Below are positions 1 through 10,541 of a DNA stretch of 64,000 bases, in pieces. Position 1 is the first letter of the stretch; the number at the start of each line of letters is the position of its first letter. The stretch is from Fallopia convolvulus (Eukaryota > Streptophyta > Magnoliopsida > Caryophyllales > Polygonaceae): contig OZ024724.1 of assembly GCA_964016875.1 (NCBI GenBank), forward strand, positions 48,548,438 through 48,612,437. Reading direction: 5' to 3'. Made by a program: the position numbers and the translations under genes. Under the pieces are notes generated by a model. It was not told where the DNA came from. It searched no databases and was given only the letters and a program-made list of their open reading frames with translations.

Positions 1-236
1 AATTTTTTTTGATTTTTCGATTTTTTTTCTAACAAAACAAACCAACAAACAAGCAAACAAAGCAAACAACTAACACAAAGACTCAATTATGTACAACATG
101 TGAAGTTTCTTCTTCCCCTACCCCATACTTAAATCATGCAATGTCCTCATGCAGATAAAATGATATGACAAAGTAAAGAGATAAGAAGAAGAAACTCACA
201 AGGAACTCTTGAAGCTTGGAATGGTGGTGGAGCTCA

Positions 237-1872
237 TCACTGAGAAGGTGGAGGTCGACGACGAGGTCGGAAAGGTGGATGCGCCGGGGGTACCCATTCA
301 TCACGGCCCGGGTAGTTCCCTTGGTTCCAATGCATGTAGCTCTCCATATGAGCCCAACGGTAATCATCCATCTCTTGTTGGACCTCATAGTACGTTCGTA
401 ACTGCTGGAACTCCTGATAATGCTGATCCATCTCAGCCTGGGTTTGCCTTTGGTTCTCCATCATGGACGCTTGCCCCCGCATCATGGCCTCGTGTTGTTA
501 CATGTGATCGACCCTCCTTGCCGCCATCTCCCTAGCCAAGTAGGCCATGTCATACACCGGAGCCTCATCTTGCTGCATTGGCTCTTCATTTCCGGGACCG
601 ATATAAGCATCCGAGGAGGTCCCGAACTCATAAACCGCTCCAAAAGTCGGTTGTAAAGGTGGCATAGGGACGTGATATGGTCCTGTAGGGTCGTGTGCGA
701 CCCCATAAGGGTTGTGCACGGAGTGTCGAGCTGGCTGGAACGTTCCTGGATGGTCGTGCGCGACCCCATAAGGGTCGTGCACGGATTGGCATGCTGGCTG
801 GAACGACCCAAATTGGTCGTGCTCGACCCCAGTGGGGTCGTGCCTGAGGGGAGGTGGGGCGGGCAAGGCTAGAATGTCATACCCGAGCTCGGAACTCGGA
901 TAACGATGAGGGCATCTTCTCAAAGACTCACCGTGCTCGGGGCATTTCTTCAATCGATATCTGTCATTGGACCATACTCAAACCAATTTGTAAAATGAAG
1001 CAAATCAACCCGCTCTTTAGTGATGACAACTTTGTGACCTTGAAAAGTGGAGCAATACGTGTTGGGAGCATCGGGGTGCATTGCTATCATCTTTGCATTA
1101 ATGAGGAACGGGATGTCCACAAATATCGGCTTCTCCCCTGAATAAGCTCTCATGTTGATTCCAAGTTTGTGCGCAAGCCGAGCGATCATCCCTCCAAAGT
1201 AAACCGAGTCTGACTTGGCCATGAAATCATCCACACTCCTCATCCACTCGAAGCCAATGTTGATAGGCCCAGGGAAGAGAATAACATCGTCCTCAGCATA
1301 TTGACCTCCCTCTTGTTCGGCCTAGATAACTCGGTCCTCGGGAAGACCATGCTCCCGAGGATGCGTAGGATGATCCGAAAGAGCGGGCTGGCGAGGTCCT
1401 TGCTAGCCAAGTTATGGAAGCGATGCTCCAAAACCCCGGACAAATAGCTCCAAGTCTCTAGTGGTTGCACAACCTCGTCATCATAAATCGGGTTTGGGAA
1501 CCCGAATGCATCGTTGAGCTCCTTCAAGGTGAGCTTGAACCACTTGTTCCCGAGTTGAGATTGTATCTTGCCACCGGTGTGAGGGCTCTTGATCTTGGTA
1601 GAGAAGGTGGCCAAAAACTCACAAGTGAGGATTGGATAATGGTGATTATCCCACTTAAGCAAATTCTCGCCCCCAATGTAAGTGAATGCCTCCATCAAAT
1701 CATCATGGATGTGCAAGCGTTGCCCATCCTCCTTGCAATACCATCTTGTTTTATGCTTAAGACCAAGGCAAGCATTGAATGTCTTTTTGAATTCAGAGGC
1801 CAGGTTGCACTGGTTAAGCTCGGGCCTATCGCCTTTCTTTGACTTCTTCACGGGTCTAGAAGTTGAGGACAT
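237..1872 (-). pseudogene. Athila env-position ORF (ATHILA ORF-1-like), frameshifted
   Basis: Three minus-strand frames chain together from a Met at 1872: about 1872-1240, 1243-950 and 953-237, with an in-frame stop near 498. The N-terminal part (residues ~50-160) resembles the ORF that follows pol in Athila elements: a SPHTGG...FKLTLKELNDAFGFP-type block, matching a similar block in the second Athila copy at about 53300-53420. The C-terminal part holds an imperfect proline-rich repeat built on DPYGVAHD and NPYGVAHD, which is simply the element's palindromic DNA motif being translated. It ends in an acidic/glutamine-rich tail and a basic RPRRRPPPS end. The function of this ORF family is unknown; no clear signal peptide or fusion peptide is visible. 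Confidence 0.7.
688..846. repeat. Cluster of GGTCGTGC-type palindromes inside the env-like ORF
   Basis: Near-palindromes of the form GGTCGTGCNCGACC occur at about 688-704, 752-766 and 815-830, with half copies at about 709, 771 and 834. They alternate with a short CATAAGGG-type linker and are translated as an imperfect peptide repeat. The same motif recurs in other, unrelated parts of this element. Confidence 0.8.
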
Positions 1873-1917
1873 GGTACCTACAACAATCAAACATAAACTC
1901 CATATAATCCACCCCAT

Positions 1918-3104
1918 ACTTATTCAAAGGCAAGTATTGCAAGCATTATCGATTAAGCAATTCACAACGAAGGCGAGAGATGATGTATATAGACATGAAA
2001 GCATGGATCAAATCTCAACCTAGCATGCAATACTTGGCAAAAACCACACAAATTTTACACTAAAAGAGCTTTGGCACGACCCAAATACGGTCGTGCACGA
2101 TCCCATAGGGGGTCGGTCCTGGGAGCTCGATATTTGGTTGGGTCGTGCACGATCCTAATGGGGTCGTGCACGACCACCTGGTACTATTCATCGTCTTCAA
2201 CCTTCACCCAAAATTCGATTCTAGCCCCAATTGGCACCGAACATCGAAATTCAACCACAATCACCCATAAAATTCGAATCTAAACCCACCAAAGCATGCA
2301 CAAATAAAAAACAACACCCATTATGCAAGCAATTTACAAATCTCTACCCTAAGTCAAAAAGTCCAAAGAATGCGTATCCAACCCAAAAATACACTTTCAA
2401 CCATGAATAATCAAAATTAAGAGTAGAGGGTTAGAGATCCATACCGAAAATCTGAGCTAAGAGTAAAAAAAAGTGAGAAATTGGGTCGATCTCGACCTAG
2501 ATCTAGATGTGGGAACGGGAGTGCGGGTCGAACACGAGCAGATCTGAGCTAGATCGTGGCTTGGTGGTGCAGCAGAGGTGTGGTGGTGGCGAGGCGGTTA
2601 AGATTTAGTGGTGTTGGTGAGGTGGTTGTGTAGTTTGGTGAGGATGAGAATGAGAGGGTAAGAGAAGAGCAACGGAGGCTATGGTGGTCGTTCACGAAGC
2701 AAAGAGAGGCTGAAAAGGGTCGTGTTTGGGTTTTAATGAAAATAGGGAAAGAAAAACTTACCTTTTAGGATAAGAAGGGCAAAATCGGTACTTCCGACTA
2801 GGGTCGTGCACAACCCATATAGGGTCGTGCTCGACCCCCCTGGGAGGTGGTCGAAAATTACCTTAAATTTCTCCTTATGTAAAGTTGTCTTTTCCCGTCT
2901 TTTTTATCCCGTCTTTGAAGCTTATGACCCTGCAAAAATCCCAGAAAATTCTATCCCAAACATTAGTATTCTATCCTATTCTAAGGAAGGTTAGAAAAAA
3001 AAACCTAATCTAAAAATTAAATAAAAATAATATAACTAACTAAAGACCGGGTTGCCTCCCGTAAGCGCTTGTTTAACGTCATTAGCTTGACGACTTACAT
3101 GAGC
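1918..3104. other. Non-coding spacer between integrase and env-like ORF
   Basis: No supportable coding region. It contains palindrome copies at about 2070-2104, 2140-2183 and 2803-2840 (GGTCGTGCACGACC and variants with T or A at the centre) in an A/T-rich background. A subgenomic promoter or splice site for the env-like ORF might lie here, but I see no clear one. Confidence 0.6.
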
Positions 3105-4313
3105 TCAGTCCGAGGTGGTGAGAGCCCATGTGGCTCGGATTTCTTCGTCGGGTGCCACCTTTGCATAGTACATCTTCGAGCGATGCCCATTGACTTTGAA
3201 AATCGCTCTGTTCTCATCTATAAGGTCAACTGCCCCATGTGGATAAATGTGATGAACCGTGAATGGTCCACTCCATCTTGTCTTTAGCTTTCCGGGGCAA
3301 AGTCGAAGCCTAGAGTTAAAAAGGAGTACTTGGTCACCAGCTTTGAAGAGTTTTGGAACAAGCTTCTTCTCATGCCACTTTTTGGTTCTCTCCTTGTAGA
3401 TCTTGGCATTCTCATACGCCTTGAGCCTCAATTCTTCCAATTCTTGCAAGTCCATGAAACGTTTTGCTCCGGCCGCATCGAGGTCCATGTTGAGCTCTTT
3501 GAGAGCCCATAAAGCTTTGTGTTCAAGCTCGAAGGGCAAGTGACATGACTTGCCCTACACCAAGTTGTAAGGAGTGGTGTGGAGTGGTGTCTTGTAAGCA
3601 GTGCGGTATGCCCATAGTGCATCATCAAGCTTTGAAGACCAATCTTTCCTTGACCGGGTTACCGTCTTCTCCAAGATGCTCTTTATTTGACGGTTTGAGA
3701 CCTCCACTTGACCACTTGTTTGAGGATGATACGGTGTCGCCACCTTGTGAGAGACCCCATACTTGGCCAAAAGAGCTTCAAAGCTCCTCTCAATGAAGTG
3801 TGAGCCACCATCACTTATAAGAACTCGGGGGACTCCAAAACGAGGGAAGATGTTTGATTTCATGAACTTAGCAACCACCCGAGCATCATTTGTTTTTGTG
3901 GCAATGGCCTCCACCCACTTGGAGACATAATCAACCACTACAAGGATGTACTTATAAGGACCCTATGAAGGGAAGGGTCCCATAAAGTCTTATCCCCCAT
4001 ACATCAAAAAGCTCGACTTCCAAAATGCCGGTGAGTGGGTTCTCATTTCTCCAAGTGATATTTCCGAAACGCTGGCACTCGTCACACCTTGTCACGAACT
4101 CATGTACATCTTTGAAAAGCGTTGTCCAATACAAGCCACTTTGAAAAATCTTCGTCGTGGTCTTGAATCCCTTAGCATGGCCTCCTGTCGGTAGAGTGTG
4201 TCAATGGCGAATGACGCTCTCAATCTCATCATCCGGAATACAACGTCGAAAGATGTGATCGCTACCTTGCTTGAACAAGTAAGGATCATCCCAGTAGTAT
4301 TGCTTGACGTCAT
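3105..4313 (-). pseudogene. Athila integrase, frameshifted
   Basis: Minus-strand segments in changing frames read in order: an N-terminal segment with a zinc-binding C-x2-C (CDEC near 4080), a catalytic core at 3938-3555, and a C-terminal domain at 3539-3105. The core has the D of LISDGGSHF and, 35 residues on, the E of SGQVEVSNR, matching the DD35E layout of retroviral-type integrases; the first D is in VDYVSKWVEA. The C-terminal domain (KAGDQVLLFNSRLRL, then RWSGPFTV) is the usual GPY/F module of Ty3/gypsy. At least two frameshifts separate the segments, so the protein is not made intact. Confidence 0.85.
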
Positions 4314-4500
4314 GGAGGAATTTCTTCTTGGTTTGAGGGGTTAAACCCGTCGGAATCTCGCCTCCTACAATATAGTTAGCAAAATCCGCAAACCAAGGAG
4401 TCTTTGACCCACGTAAAGCCAGAATAGAAGTAAGGGGAGAAGAGAAAGATGGTAGATCAATAGAACTTGAAAGAACCAAGAAGGATGAAGAAGACTTACC

Positions 4501-4700
4501 TGCTCGACCCTGGGAGGGGGTCGTGCACGAGCCGTTTGAGTCGTGCACAAAGGCTGACTCAAGGGTAGGGGTCGTGCTCGACCCGATGGGGGTCGTGCTC
4601 GACCCGATGGGGGTCGTGCTCGACCCTAGTGGAGTCGTGGCAGGGTCGGTCCTGAAGGGACCAATCTCTGTGTGGGTCGTGCACGACCCTGTTAGGCTCG
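4501..4700. repeat. Densest cluster of GGTCGTGCTCGACC palindromes
   Basis: Between the RNase H and integrase regions there are at least six copies: near-identical copies about 20 bases apart at about 4568-4585, 4588-4606 and 4609-4626, others at about 4500-4535 and 4675-4690, plus the GGGTCGGTCCTGA variant at about 4639 and 4690. The regular short spacing looks like local tandem amplification of a 20-21-base unit. Confidence 0.85.
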
Positions 4701-4836
4701 GTCCTGAGGCCTCGGTTTCTTCATTAGCCTTGTCTCCATGGGGCTAATGGTTGCCTTGCAAAAGAGTCTCATCGGGGCGTGTATCATCGATGGGGATTGA
4801 TCCGCCGGACTCTTGAATATGCTCAAGCGGTAGTCT

Positions 4837-6717
4837 TTATAGGTGATCCGCCACAAAGTTCTCCGCTCCTTTCTTGTCTCGGATTTCGTGATCGAATTCC
4901 TGCAATAAGAGCATCCAACGAAGAAACCTAGGCTTGGCGTCTTTTTTTGCCATTAGAATTCTAACAACGGCATGGTAAGTGTAAACAATCACCTTAGAAC
5001 CTACTAAGTAAGAGCGAAATTTTTCAAAAGCAAACACCACAGCGAGAAACTCTTTCTCGGTCGTGGTGTACTTACTCTGGGCTTCATCAAGCGTCTTACT
5101 TGCATAGTAGATGGCATGAAGCTTCTTGTCCTTCCTTTTCCCAAGAACCGCTCCTATGGCATAGTCACTAGCATCCCACATGATTTCGAAGGGAAGTGAC
5201 CAATCCGGTGATTGCATAATGGGGGCCGTCACGAGGGCTTTCCTCAACCTGCAAAACGCTTCAAGACATTCTAGAGACATGCTAAACACTACATCTTTCA
5301 TTAGTAGGTTAATTAATGGCTTAGTAATTTTTGAAAAGTCCTGAATAAAGCGTCTATAGAAACCTGCATGCCCCAAAAAACTCCTAACGTCTTTAACGGA
5401 GGATGGAGGGGGCAATTTTTCAATAAGCTCGATTTTTGCCTTGTCCTCCTTAATCCCGCGTTTAGACACTAGATGTCCTAAGACAATTCCCTCTCTAACA
5501 ATGAAATGACACTTTTCCCAATTAAGCACAAGGTTAGTCTCCTCACATCTTTTAAGGACTCTAGAGAGATTAGCAAGACATGAATCAAAAGGGGAACCAT
5601 AAACTGAGAAATCATCCATAAATACCTCCACTATTTCTTCAATCATGTCAGAGAAGATGACCATCATGCGTCGTTGAAAGGTGGTCGGGGCGTTGCAAAG
5701 CCCAAATGGCATCCTCCTATATGAAAACATCCCATATGGACAAGTAAATGTCGTCTTCTCCTGATCATCGGGGTGAATGGGAATCTGCCAAAAACCACTA
5801 TAGCCATCCAAATAGCAAAAGTAATCGTGTTGGGCTAAGCGTTCTAGGACTTGGTCAATGAAGGGGAGTGAAAAGTGATCCTTCCTAGTGGCACTATTAA
5901 GTTTCCTATAGTCTATGCACATTCTCCACTTAGTGGTGGTCCTAGTTGGAATCAACTCCCCTTTTTCATTTTCAACAACCGTCATTTCCCCCTTTTTAGG
6001 AACTACATGTACAGGGCTAACCCATTTACTATCGGAGATAGGAAATATGATACCGACATCTAGCATCCTAAGAATTTCCTTCTTCACTACCTCTTTCATG
6101 TTAGGGTTTAGCCTATGTTGATGCTCAATAGTGGGTTTATGATCATCCTCCATATAAGTCCAATGCATGCACAATGAGGGTGAAATACCACTAAGTTCCT
6201 CTAATGAATACCCTATGGCTTTCCTATGAGTCCTAAGAACATCAAGTAATTTATTCTCTTCTTCCATACTCAAGTTAGAATTAATAATGACGGGAAGAGT
6301 AGAATTAGGACCAAAAAAAGCGTACCTCAGGGAGGCTGGGAGCTCCTTAAGCTCGTGAGTAGGCTCGGGCAAGCTAACTTCCTCCTCATGCTCCGCTTTG
6401 AGTACATCCAAGACAAGGCATTGCTCCTCACTTTCGTCCAGTTGGGTCATGCACGACCCTTGGAGGGTCGGTCCTGAGACCCCAAAAACGTGTGGTAGAG
6501 GATCCCAAGCCAATAATTTCTCCATTGGGTTGTTGCACTCAATGTAGTCAGAGCGTGTGTATAGCATCTTGACCTCTTCCTGATTTGACTCCTTCATTGT
6601 TGGGTTGAATCGGAATTCAACCACTTCTTCTCCAATGTTAAAGGTGAGAAGACCGTTCTTGACATCTATGATGGCTCCCTCTGTGGCTAAGAATGGCCGT
6701 CCGAGAATAATGGGCAC
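4837..6717 (-). CDS. Athila reverse transcriptase and RNase H (626 codons open)
   Basis: The longest intact frame of the element. It starts with the protease tail PIILGRPFLATEGAIIDVK, then the RT palm and fingers: WVSPVHVVPKKG, WRMCIDYRKLN, FLD-type YLDGYSGFWQI, the PYGMFSYRRMPFGLCNAP block, and the catalytic FMDDFSVYG, which carries the YXDD-type metal-binding aspartates. RNase H follows with MWDASDYAIGAVLG and TTEKEFLAVVFAFEKFRSYL. The late RNase H motif usually read as TDHAAL is YTYHAVV here, so an expected aspartate is replaced by tyrosine; this would impair RNase H. The frame overlaps the protease frame by about 30 bases in a different register. Confidence 0.93.
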   Translation of the reverse strand: MPIILGRPFLATEGAIIDVKNGLLTFNIGEEVVEFRFNPTMKESNQEEVKMLYTRSDYIECNNPMEKLLAWDPLPHVFGVSGPTLQGSCMTQLDESEEQCLVLDVLKAEHEEEVSLPEPTHELKELPASLRYAFFGPNSTLPVIINSNLSMEEENKLLDVLRTHRKAIGYSLEELSGISPSLCMHWTYMEDDHKPTIEHQHRLNPNMKEVVKKEILRMLDVGIIFPISDSKWVSPVHVVPKKGEMTVVENEKGELIPTRTTTKWRMCIDYRKLNSATRKDHFSLPFIDQVLERLAQHDYFCYLDGYSGFWQIPIHPDDQEKTTFTCPYGMFSYRRMPFGLCNAPTTFQRRMMVIFSDMIEEIVEVFMDDFSVYGSPFDSCLANLSRVLKRCEETNLVLNWEKCHFIVREGIVLGHLVSKRGIKEDKAKIELIEKLPPPSSVKDVRSFLGHAGFYRRFIQDFSKITKPLINLLMKDVVFSMSLECLEAFCRLRKALVTAPIMQSPDWSLPFEIMWDASDYAIGAVLGKRKDKKLHAIYYASKTLDEAQSKYTTTEKEFLAVVFAFEKFRSYLVGSKVIVYTYHAVVRILMAKKDAKPRFLRWMLLLQEFDHEIRDKKGAENFVADHL

Positions 6718-7406
6718 ACGGGATCTTCAGGCATCTCCATCACTATGAAATCGTTGGGCACAAAGAACTTCCCAACTTGAACCGGGGAGTCATCTACCAC
6801 TCCCGTTGTCTTGACGCATGACCCATCCACCATGTATAGCCTCATGTTTATCGATACTAATGGCCCCATGTTGGTCTTGGACCAAATTGAAAGTGGAAGC
6901 AAGCTTGTACTATCACCTAGATCACACAAAGCTTTGAAACGGTAAGCTCCAATACCAATTGTAATAGCAAACTTACCTGGGTCGCCTAGCTTCTCGGGAA
7001 GCTCCAACGATCTCACTTCATCTGTTAATTCTGACATAGATCGCTTCCTAGACAAAATCTCCTTCAAGAATTTAATATAGCCAGGCATTTCATTCAAAGC
7101 CTCAACGAAAGGAATGGAAATATTTAAACCTTGAAGCAACTTAACAAAGTGCTTAAACTTACCTTCCGTCGAGTCCTTGGATTTCTTAGAAGGGAAAGGA
7201 AGTACCTTAGATGGAGATTGAATAGAAAGAGAAGGGTTAGAAGACTTACCTGGCGAAGGGTGATCGAGCTCGACCCTTGGAGGGTTGATCGCCTCTTCTT
7301 CTTCGTTATTAGCGTCCTCAGGATCGACCCTTGAGGGGGTCGTTTTCGACCTTAAAGGGGTCGTGCTCGACCCAGAATAGGTCGTGCTCGACCCTAATGG
7401 AGTCAT
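6687..7406 (-). CDS. Athila aspartic protease region, with gag-pro linker
   Basis: A 239-codon frame. Its first ~60 residues are low-complexity, translated from several palindrome copies. The middle resembles the linker of Athila polyproteins (FVEALNEMPGYIKFLKEILS). The active-site region reads FKALCDLGDSTSLLPLSIW, where Athila proteases normally have DLGAS; the alanine-to-aspartate change next to the catalytic motif is unusual and may inactivate it. The flap and dimer region follow (MVDGSCVKTTGVVDDSPVQVG). The frame then shifts into the RT frame. Confidence 0.85.
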   Translation of the reverse strand: MTPLGSSTTYSGSSTTPLRSKTTPSRVDPEDANNEEEEAINPPRVELDHPSPGKSSNPSLSIQSPSKVLPFPSKKSKDSTEGKFKHFVKLLQGLNISIPFVEALNEMPGYIKFLKEILSRKRSMSELTDEVRSLELPEKLGDPGKFAITIGIGAYRFKALCDLGDSTSLLPLSIWSKTNMGPLVSINMRLYMVDGSCVKTTGVVDDSPVQVGKFFVPNDFIVMEMPEDPVCPLFSDGHS

Positions 7407-7470
7407 GGCAGGGTCGGTCCTGAGAAGTCCAACCTCTATTGGGGTCGTGCTCGACCCTGACAGGGTCGGT
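7262..7470. repeat. Palindromic motif cluster in the gag-pro linker
   Basis: Copies of the GGTCGTGCTCGACC motif and relatives lie at about 7262-7280, 7337-7352, 7358-7376, 7381-7395 and 7440-7460, interleaved with GGGTCGGTC half-copies. They sit exactly where conserved protein domains are absent. Confidence 0.8.
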
Positions 7471-9031
7471 CATGAGGCTTCTTCTTCCTCTTTATGCTTG
7501 GATGGATCGGAGAACGCCTTGCCACTCCTTAGGGGCATGGCTCGAATTTCACCATCGCTTGCTCGGCCTCTAGGATTCTCCTCAAGGCGGCACGGGAGTT
7601 GTCCATGAGGTCTCGGGATTTGAGTAGCTAGTTGTCCAAGTTGGGAATCGACGTTTTTTCTCCATGATTCAAATTCTCCCAACCGTGCATGAGCACCTTT
7701 CAACTCAGCTCGTACTCCATTGATCCCAGTCTGGACCTCAGCTCGGACTCCGTTGATCTCGGTTCTGACGCCATTGATTCCTTCTTGCAGCCCTTGCACC
7801 CTTGATGGTGGCTCTTGATAACCCGGAGGACGGTAGGGAGGGGGACATTACTCTTTTTGGGGTTGCTTGTATTGGTCATAATTGGAATTTCCCCAAGATG
7901 GTTGAGCATTGTTCCTCCCTGCGTAATTGTTTTGGTTCCTATAGAAACCTCTCATGTAGTTCACCTCCTCATAAGCCTTGGCGGCTCGTACTTGCTGCAA
8001 GTTAGTGTAATTGGAAGTAGTATGGGCGGAAGACCCGCATTCTTGACAAGATTGAGAGATTTAAAGTAGCTTACTTGCTTTTTCAAACGGTTGATGTCAT
8101 CTTGCATGAATTGGAACTTCACATACCCAACCAACCATATCGGAAGATGGTTCATAAAGCTTCCTCTCCGTTGGCTTAGCTTGTTGGGTTCCATACATGG
8201 CATCATAGTTGGTTAGTTTATTCAGTAATGCCCATGCCTCATCTGGAGTCATCTCAATGAACCCACAATCAGTGTGAAGGTTAATGCGATCCTTGGTAGC
8301 CGCATTAATGCCTTGAAAGAAGCTTGAAGAACATAGGGAGGTTGCCCATGAGTAGGGCATTGGCGTAGAAGCTCTTGGAATCGTTCCCATGTCTCCACAA
8401 CCGTCTCGTTTGGAAGTTGATGGTAGGAGGTGATGCGCTTCCTAAGCTCCGTTGTTTTTGCCGATGGAAAGAACTTGGTCATGAATAAATCATGCAAAGC
8501 CTTCCACGTCGTGATAGATCTTGGTGGCAAGCTCTCCAACCAACTCAAAGCTTTTCCTGCAAGAGACCACTTAAAAGCCTTCAAGAAAACATATTCAAGT
8601 GCGACACCGTCAGCAACAATAGTGTCACTTAAATCGGTAAAATTGTTTATATGTTCCATGGGGCATTCAGTGGGTTTCCCTTCAAATTGAGAACGCTTGA
8701 TTAAGGATATAAAATGAGATTTAATCTCAAAAGTGCGGTCGATCTCCAAGAGCACTATCGCCGATTCGGGCACCCTTAGTTCTGGGTGCATGTATTGCTT
8801 GACATTCGTCGGGATAGCGATCAATCGCGCCTGAGCTCGCTACGCAGCTGCAGCCTGAGCATCTCGGTCCATTTGTATGCACTGCATCTCAGAGCGAAGT
8901 TCCTCTATTTGTTGAGCCAGAGCCTCAACGTCGACCATTGCTCGTTTTTCTCTCAAACGTTGATGGAAGGATCTTTCGGGTTCGCTGTCGTAGTCTATCC
9001 CAAAGGTTCTTCGGGAAAAACGGGATGGCAT
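7470..9031 (-). pseudogene. Athila gag, with stops and frameshifts
   Basis: A Met at 9031 opens with PSRFSRRTFGIDYD and a short coiled coil, and meets a stop at about 8840. The same region continues as 8824-8249, with the gag core motifs PMEHINNFTD, LAGKALSWLESLPP, FMTKFFPSAKTTELRKRI and ETWERFQELLRQCPTHG. It then shifts frame near 8300-8390 into INAATKDRINLHTDCGF...TPDEAWALLNKL. The C-terminal part carries a degenerate zinc knuckle (CQECGSSAHTTSN near 8030-8050) and a coiled coil at 7800-7680. At least one stop and two frameshifts make it non-functional. Confidence 0.88.
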
Positions 9032-9131
9032 GCACTACGAACAAAGACAAAGAAAAAAAATTAGAAAACAACAAAAGGGTAAGGGCTAGTCCCAAACCCA
9101 AATATCAACTAAACTAGACACTATTGCTCAA

Positions 9132-9149
9132 TCCCCAGCAATGACGCCA
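9132..9149 (-). other. Primer binding site (tRNA-Asp type)
   Basis: The minus strand just inside the LTR reads TTGGCGTCATTGCTGGGG. It is a diverged version of TGGCGCCGTTGCCGGGG, which is complementary to the 3' end of plant tRNA-Asp and common in Athila elements. It fixes element orientation and the inner LTR border at 9153. Confidence 0.8.
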
Positions 9150-9152
9150 ATT

Positions 9153-9955
9153 TGTTGAAGGGTTTCTTGAACAAATAAATTCATATCAAGACCCCGCCGA
9201 GTACAGGGAGTTAGGTTCGTCCACGGGAATGAGAATAGGGCTAAAGATTAGTTGATAAACTACGAAAAGCGAGAAAACACGAACAAAACAAAGCCAGGAC
9301 CGAAATGATTAGGGTCGTGCACGACCCTATGGGGGTCTGTCTTGGGTACTCAAACACACGAACAAGCACAAACGAGAGCTAGGATCGAGCACGGCCTTGG
9401 TGGGGTCGAGATCGAGTCAAATTAACGAGTTTTAATCAATATAAAAAGGCAATCCTAGGGCTAGGGCTAACACAACAACAACCATACATGCATTCAACAA
9501 GAATTCACAACTATCATGCAATTACGATCATAGAAAAGTCAATTGTCGAAAACAATTCAAGTTATTCAATCAACTGTCGCAAATTAAACAACTTTCTATC
9601 TATCCTTCAACCTAGGAATATCAACTTTCGCAAATAATCCTATTAGATCTAATCAAGCAATCAACTTTACACTTTCACTTTTAGGTTAATTGCAAGATAT
9701 TGCCTCAACTTTCGCAAAGGAATTAAGCACAAGATAGATAGATATAATCTTCAAGCATTCAAGTCATGAATTCAAGTTTAGACATGCAAAATCAAGTTGG
9801 GTTTTCACCCAACCCTAGAATCTAAGATAACTACTCACACATAACAAAGAAGAACGAAGACATGATCATAATAGACAAACCGAAAATTCAATTTAAAACT
9901 AAGAATTCTTACAAATTTCTATAATATAGTAATTAAGTAGTAGACCACCGATCAA
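9153..9955 (-). repeat. 5' LTR of the Athila element
   Basis: It starts with TG at 9153, directly beyond the PBS. It contains one perfect GGGTCGTGCACGACCC palindrome at about 9311 and several repeats of an AACTTTCGCAAA-type motif between 9560 and 9720 (AACTGTCGCAAA, CAACTTTCGCAAATAATCC, CAACTTTCGCAAAGG). Such repeated short motifs are common in Athila LTRs. The outer end (CA near 9955) is a guess. Confidence 0.6.
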
Positions 9956-10336
9956 GTACTTTCTTTTTTTTAAATCGATTTAAAGTAGGTTAATAATTTG
10001 TATAAGTTAAATCCCTTCTTTAATATTCTTGAAACTCTGATTTTTATTTTGGTTGAAATTTGCAACTTTGATTAGGCCTGAGCTGTTAAGGTGAAGAAAT
10101 TAAACGTACATATGTGATAAAAGTACAACAACAAATAAGTAAGATTCCTCTGATATATAAGGGTTTTGAGATAGGAAGACATGCATCATATGAGCATTCA
10201 ATTCAGGTATTAATGAGGTCGTTGAAAGCTGATTCAATCAAATTCCCAAACCCGAAAAACAAATATTCTTACGACAGGCAGAGTGCATATGCACAAAGTC
10301 GGACCACAAGAACCTGCAAAATTCCCCTTGTCAACG
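9956..10336. other. Intergenic stretch before the LINE
   Basis: A/T-rich unique sequence of about 380 bases. I see no gene. It holds the 5' copy of the LINE target duplication at its right end. Confidence 0.5.
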
Positions 10337-10348
10337 TCCGATCACATA
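10337..10348 (+). repeat. Target-site duplication of the LINE, 5' copy
   Basis: TCCGATCACATA here matches exactly 20568-20579 just after the poly(A) tail. A 12-bp duplication fits target-primed reverse transcription and defines the LINE's 5' end at about 10349. Confidence 0.9.
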
Positions 10349-10541
10349 ATTCATTCCAGACATCAATTTTGGAATGATTTTTACCAGGGCTCTCTTCTCT
10401 CTCCTAGGGTTGGGTTTTTTCTTTCTCGTTCCGTCGTTCCCCCATTTCTCCGGTTGTTCTTCCTTCTCCATTATGTATATCCGCCTGGTGTTTGTGGTTG
10501 TTGGTTTGGTTGTGTTTCCCCTTTCTCCTCTACCTTTGTGA

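Larger units (their letters stand above)
1..9955 (-). mobile_element. Athila-lineage Ty3/gypsy LTR retrotransposon (degenerate, cut by left edge)
   Basis: Read on the minus strand the order is LTR (9153 to about 9955), PBS (9132-9149), gag, protease, RT-RNase H, integrase, spacer, and an extra ORF in the env position. That gene order and a tRNA-Asp-type PBS are typical of the Athila branch of Ty3/gypsy. The 3' LTR is not in the window: sequence at 9153-9240 does not recur near position 1, so the element continues leftwards. Several in-frame stops and frameshifts in gag, integrase and the env-like ORF show an inactive copy. The outer LTR end is uncertain; a CA dinucleotide near 9955 is my best guess and no target duplication can be checked. 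Confidence 0.9.
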
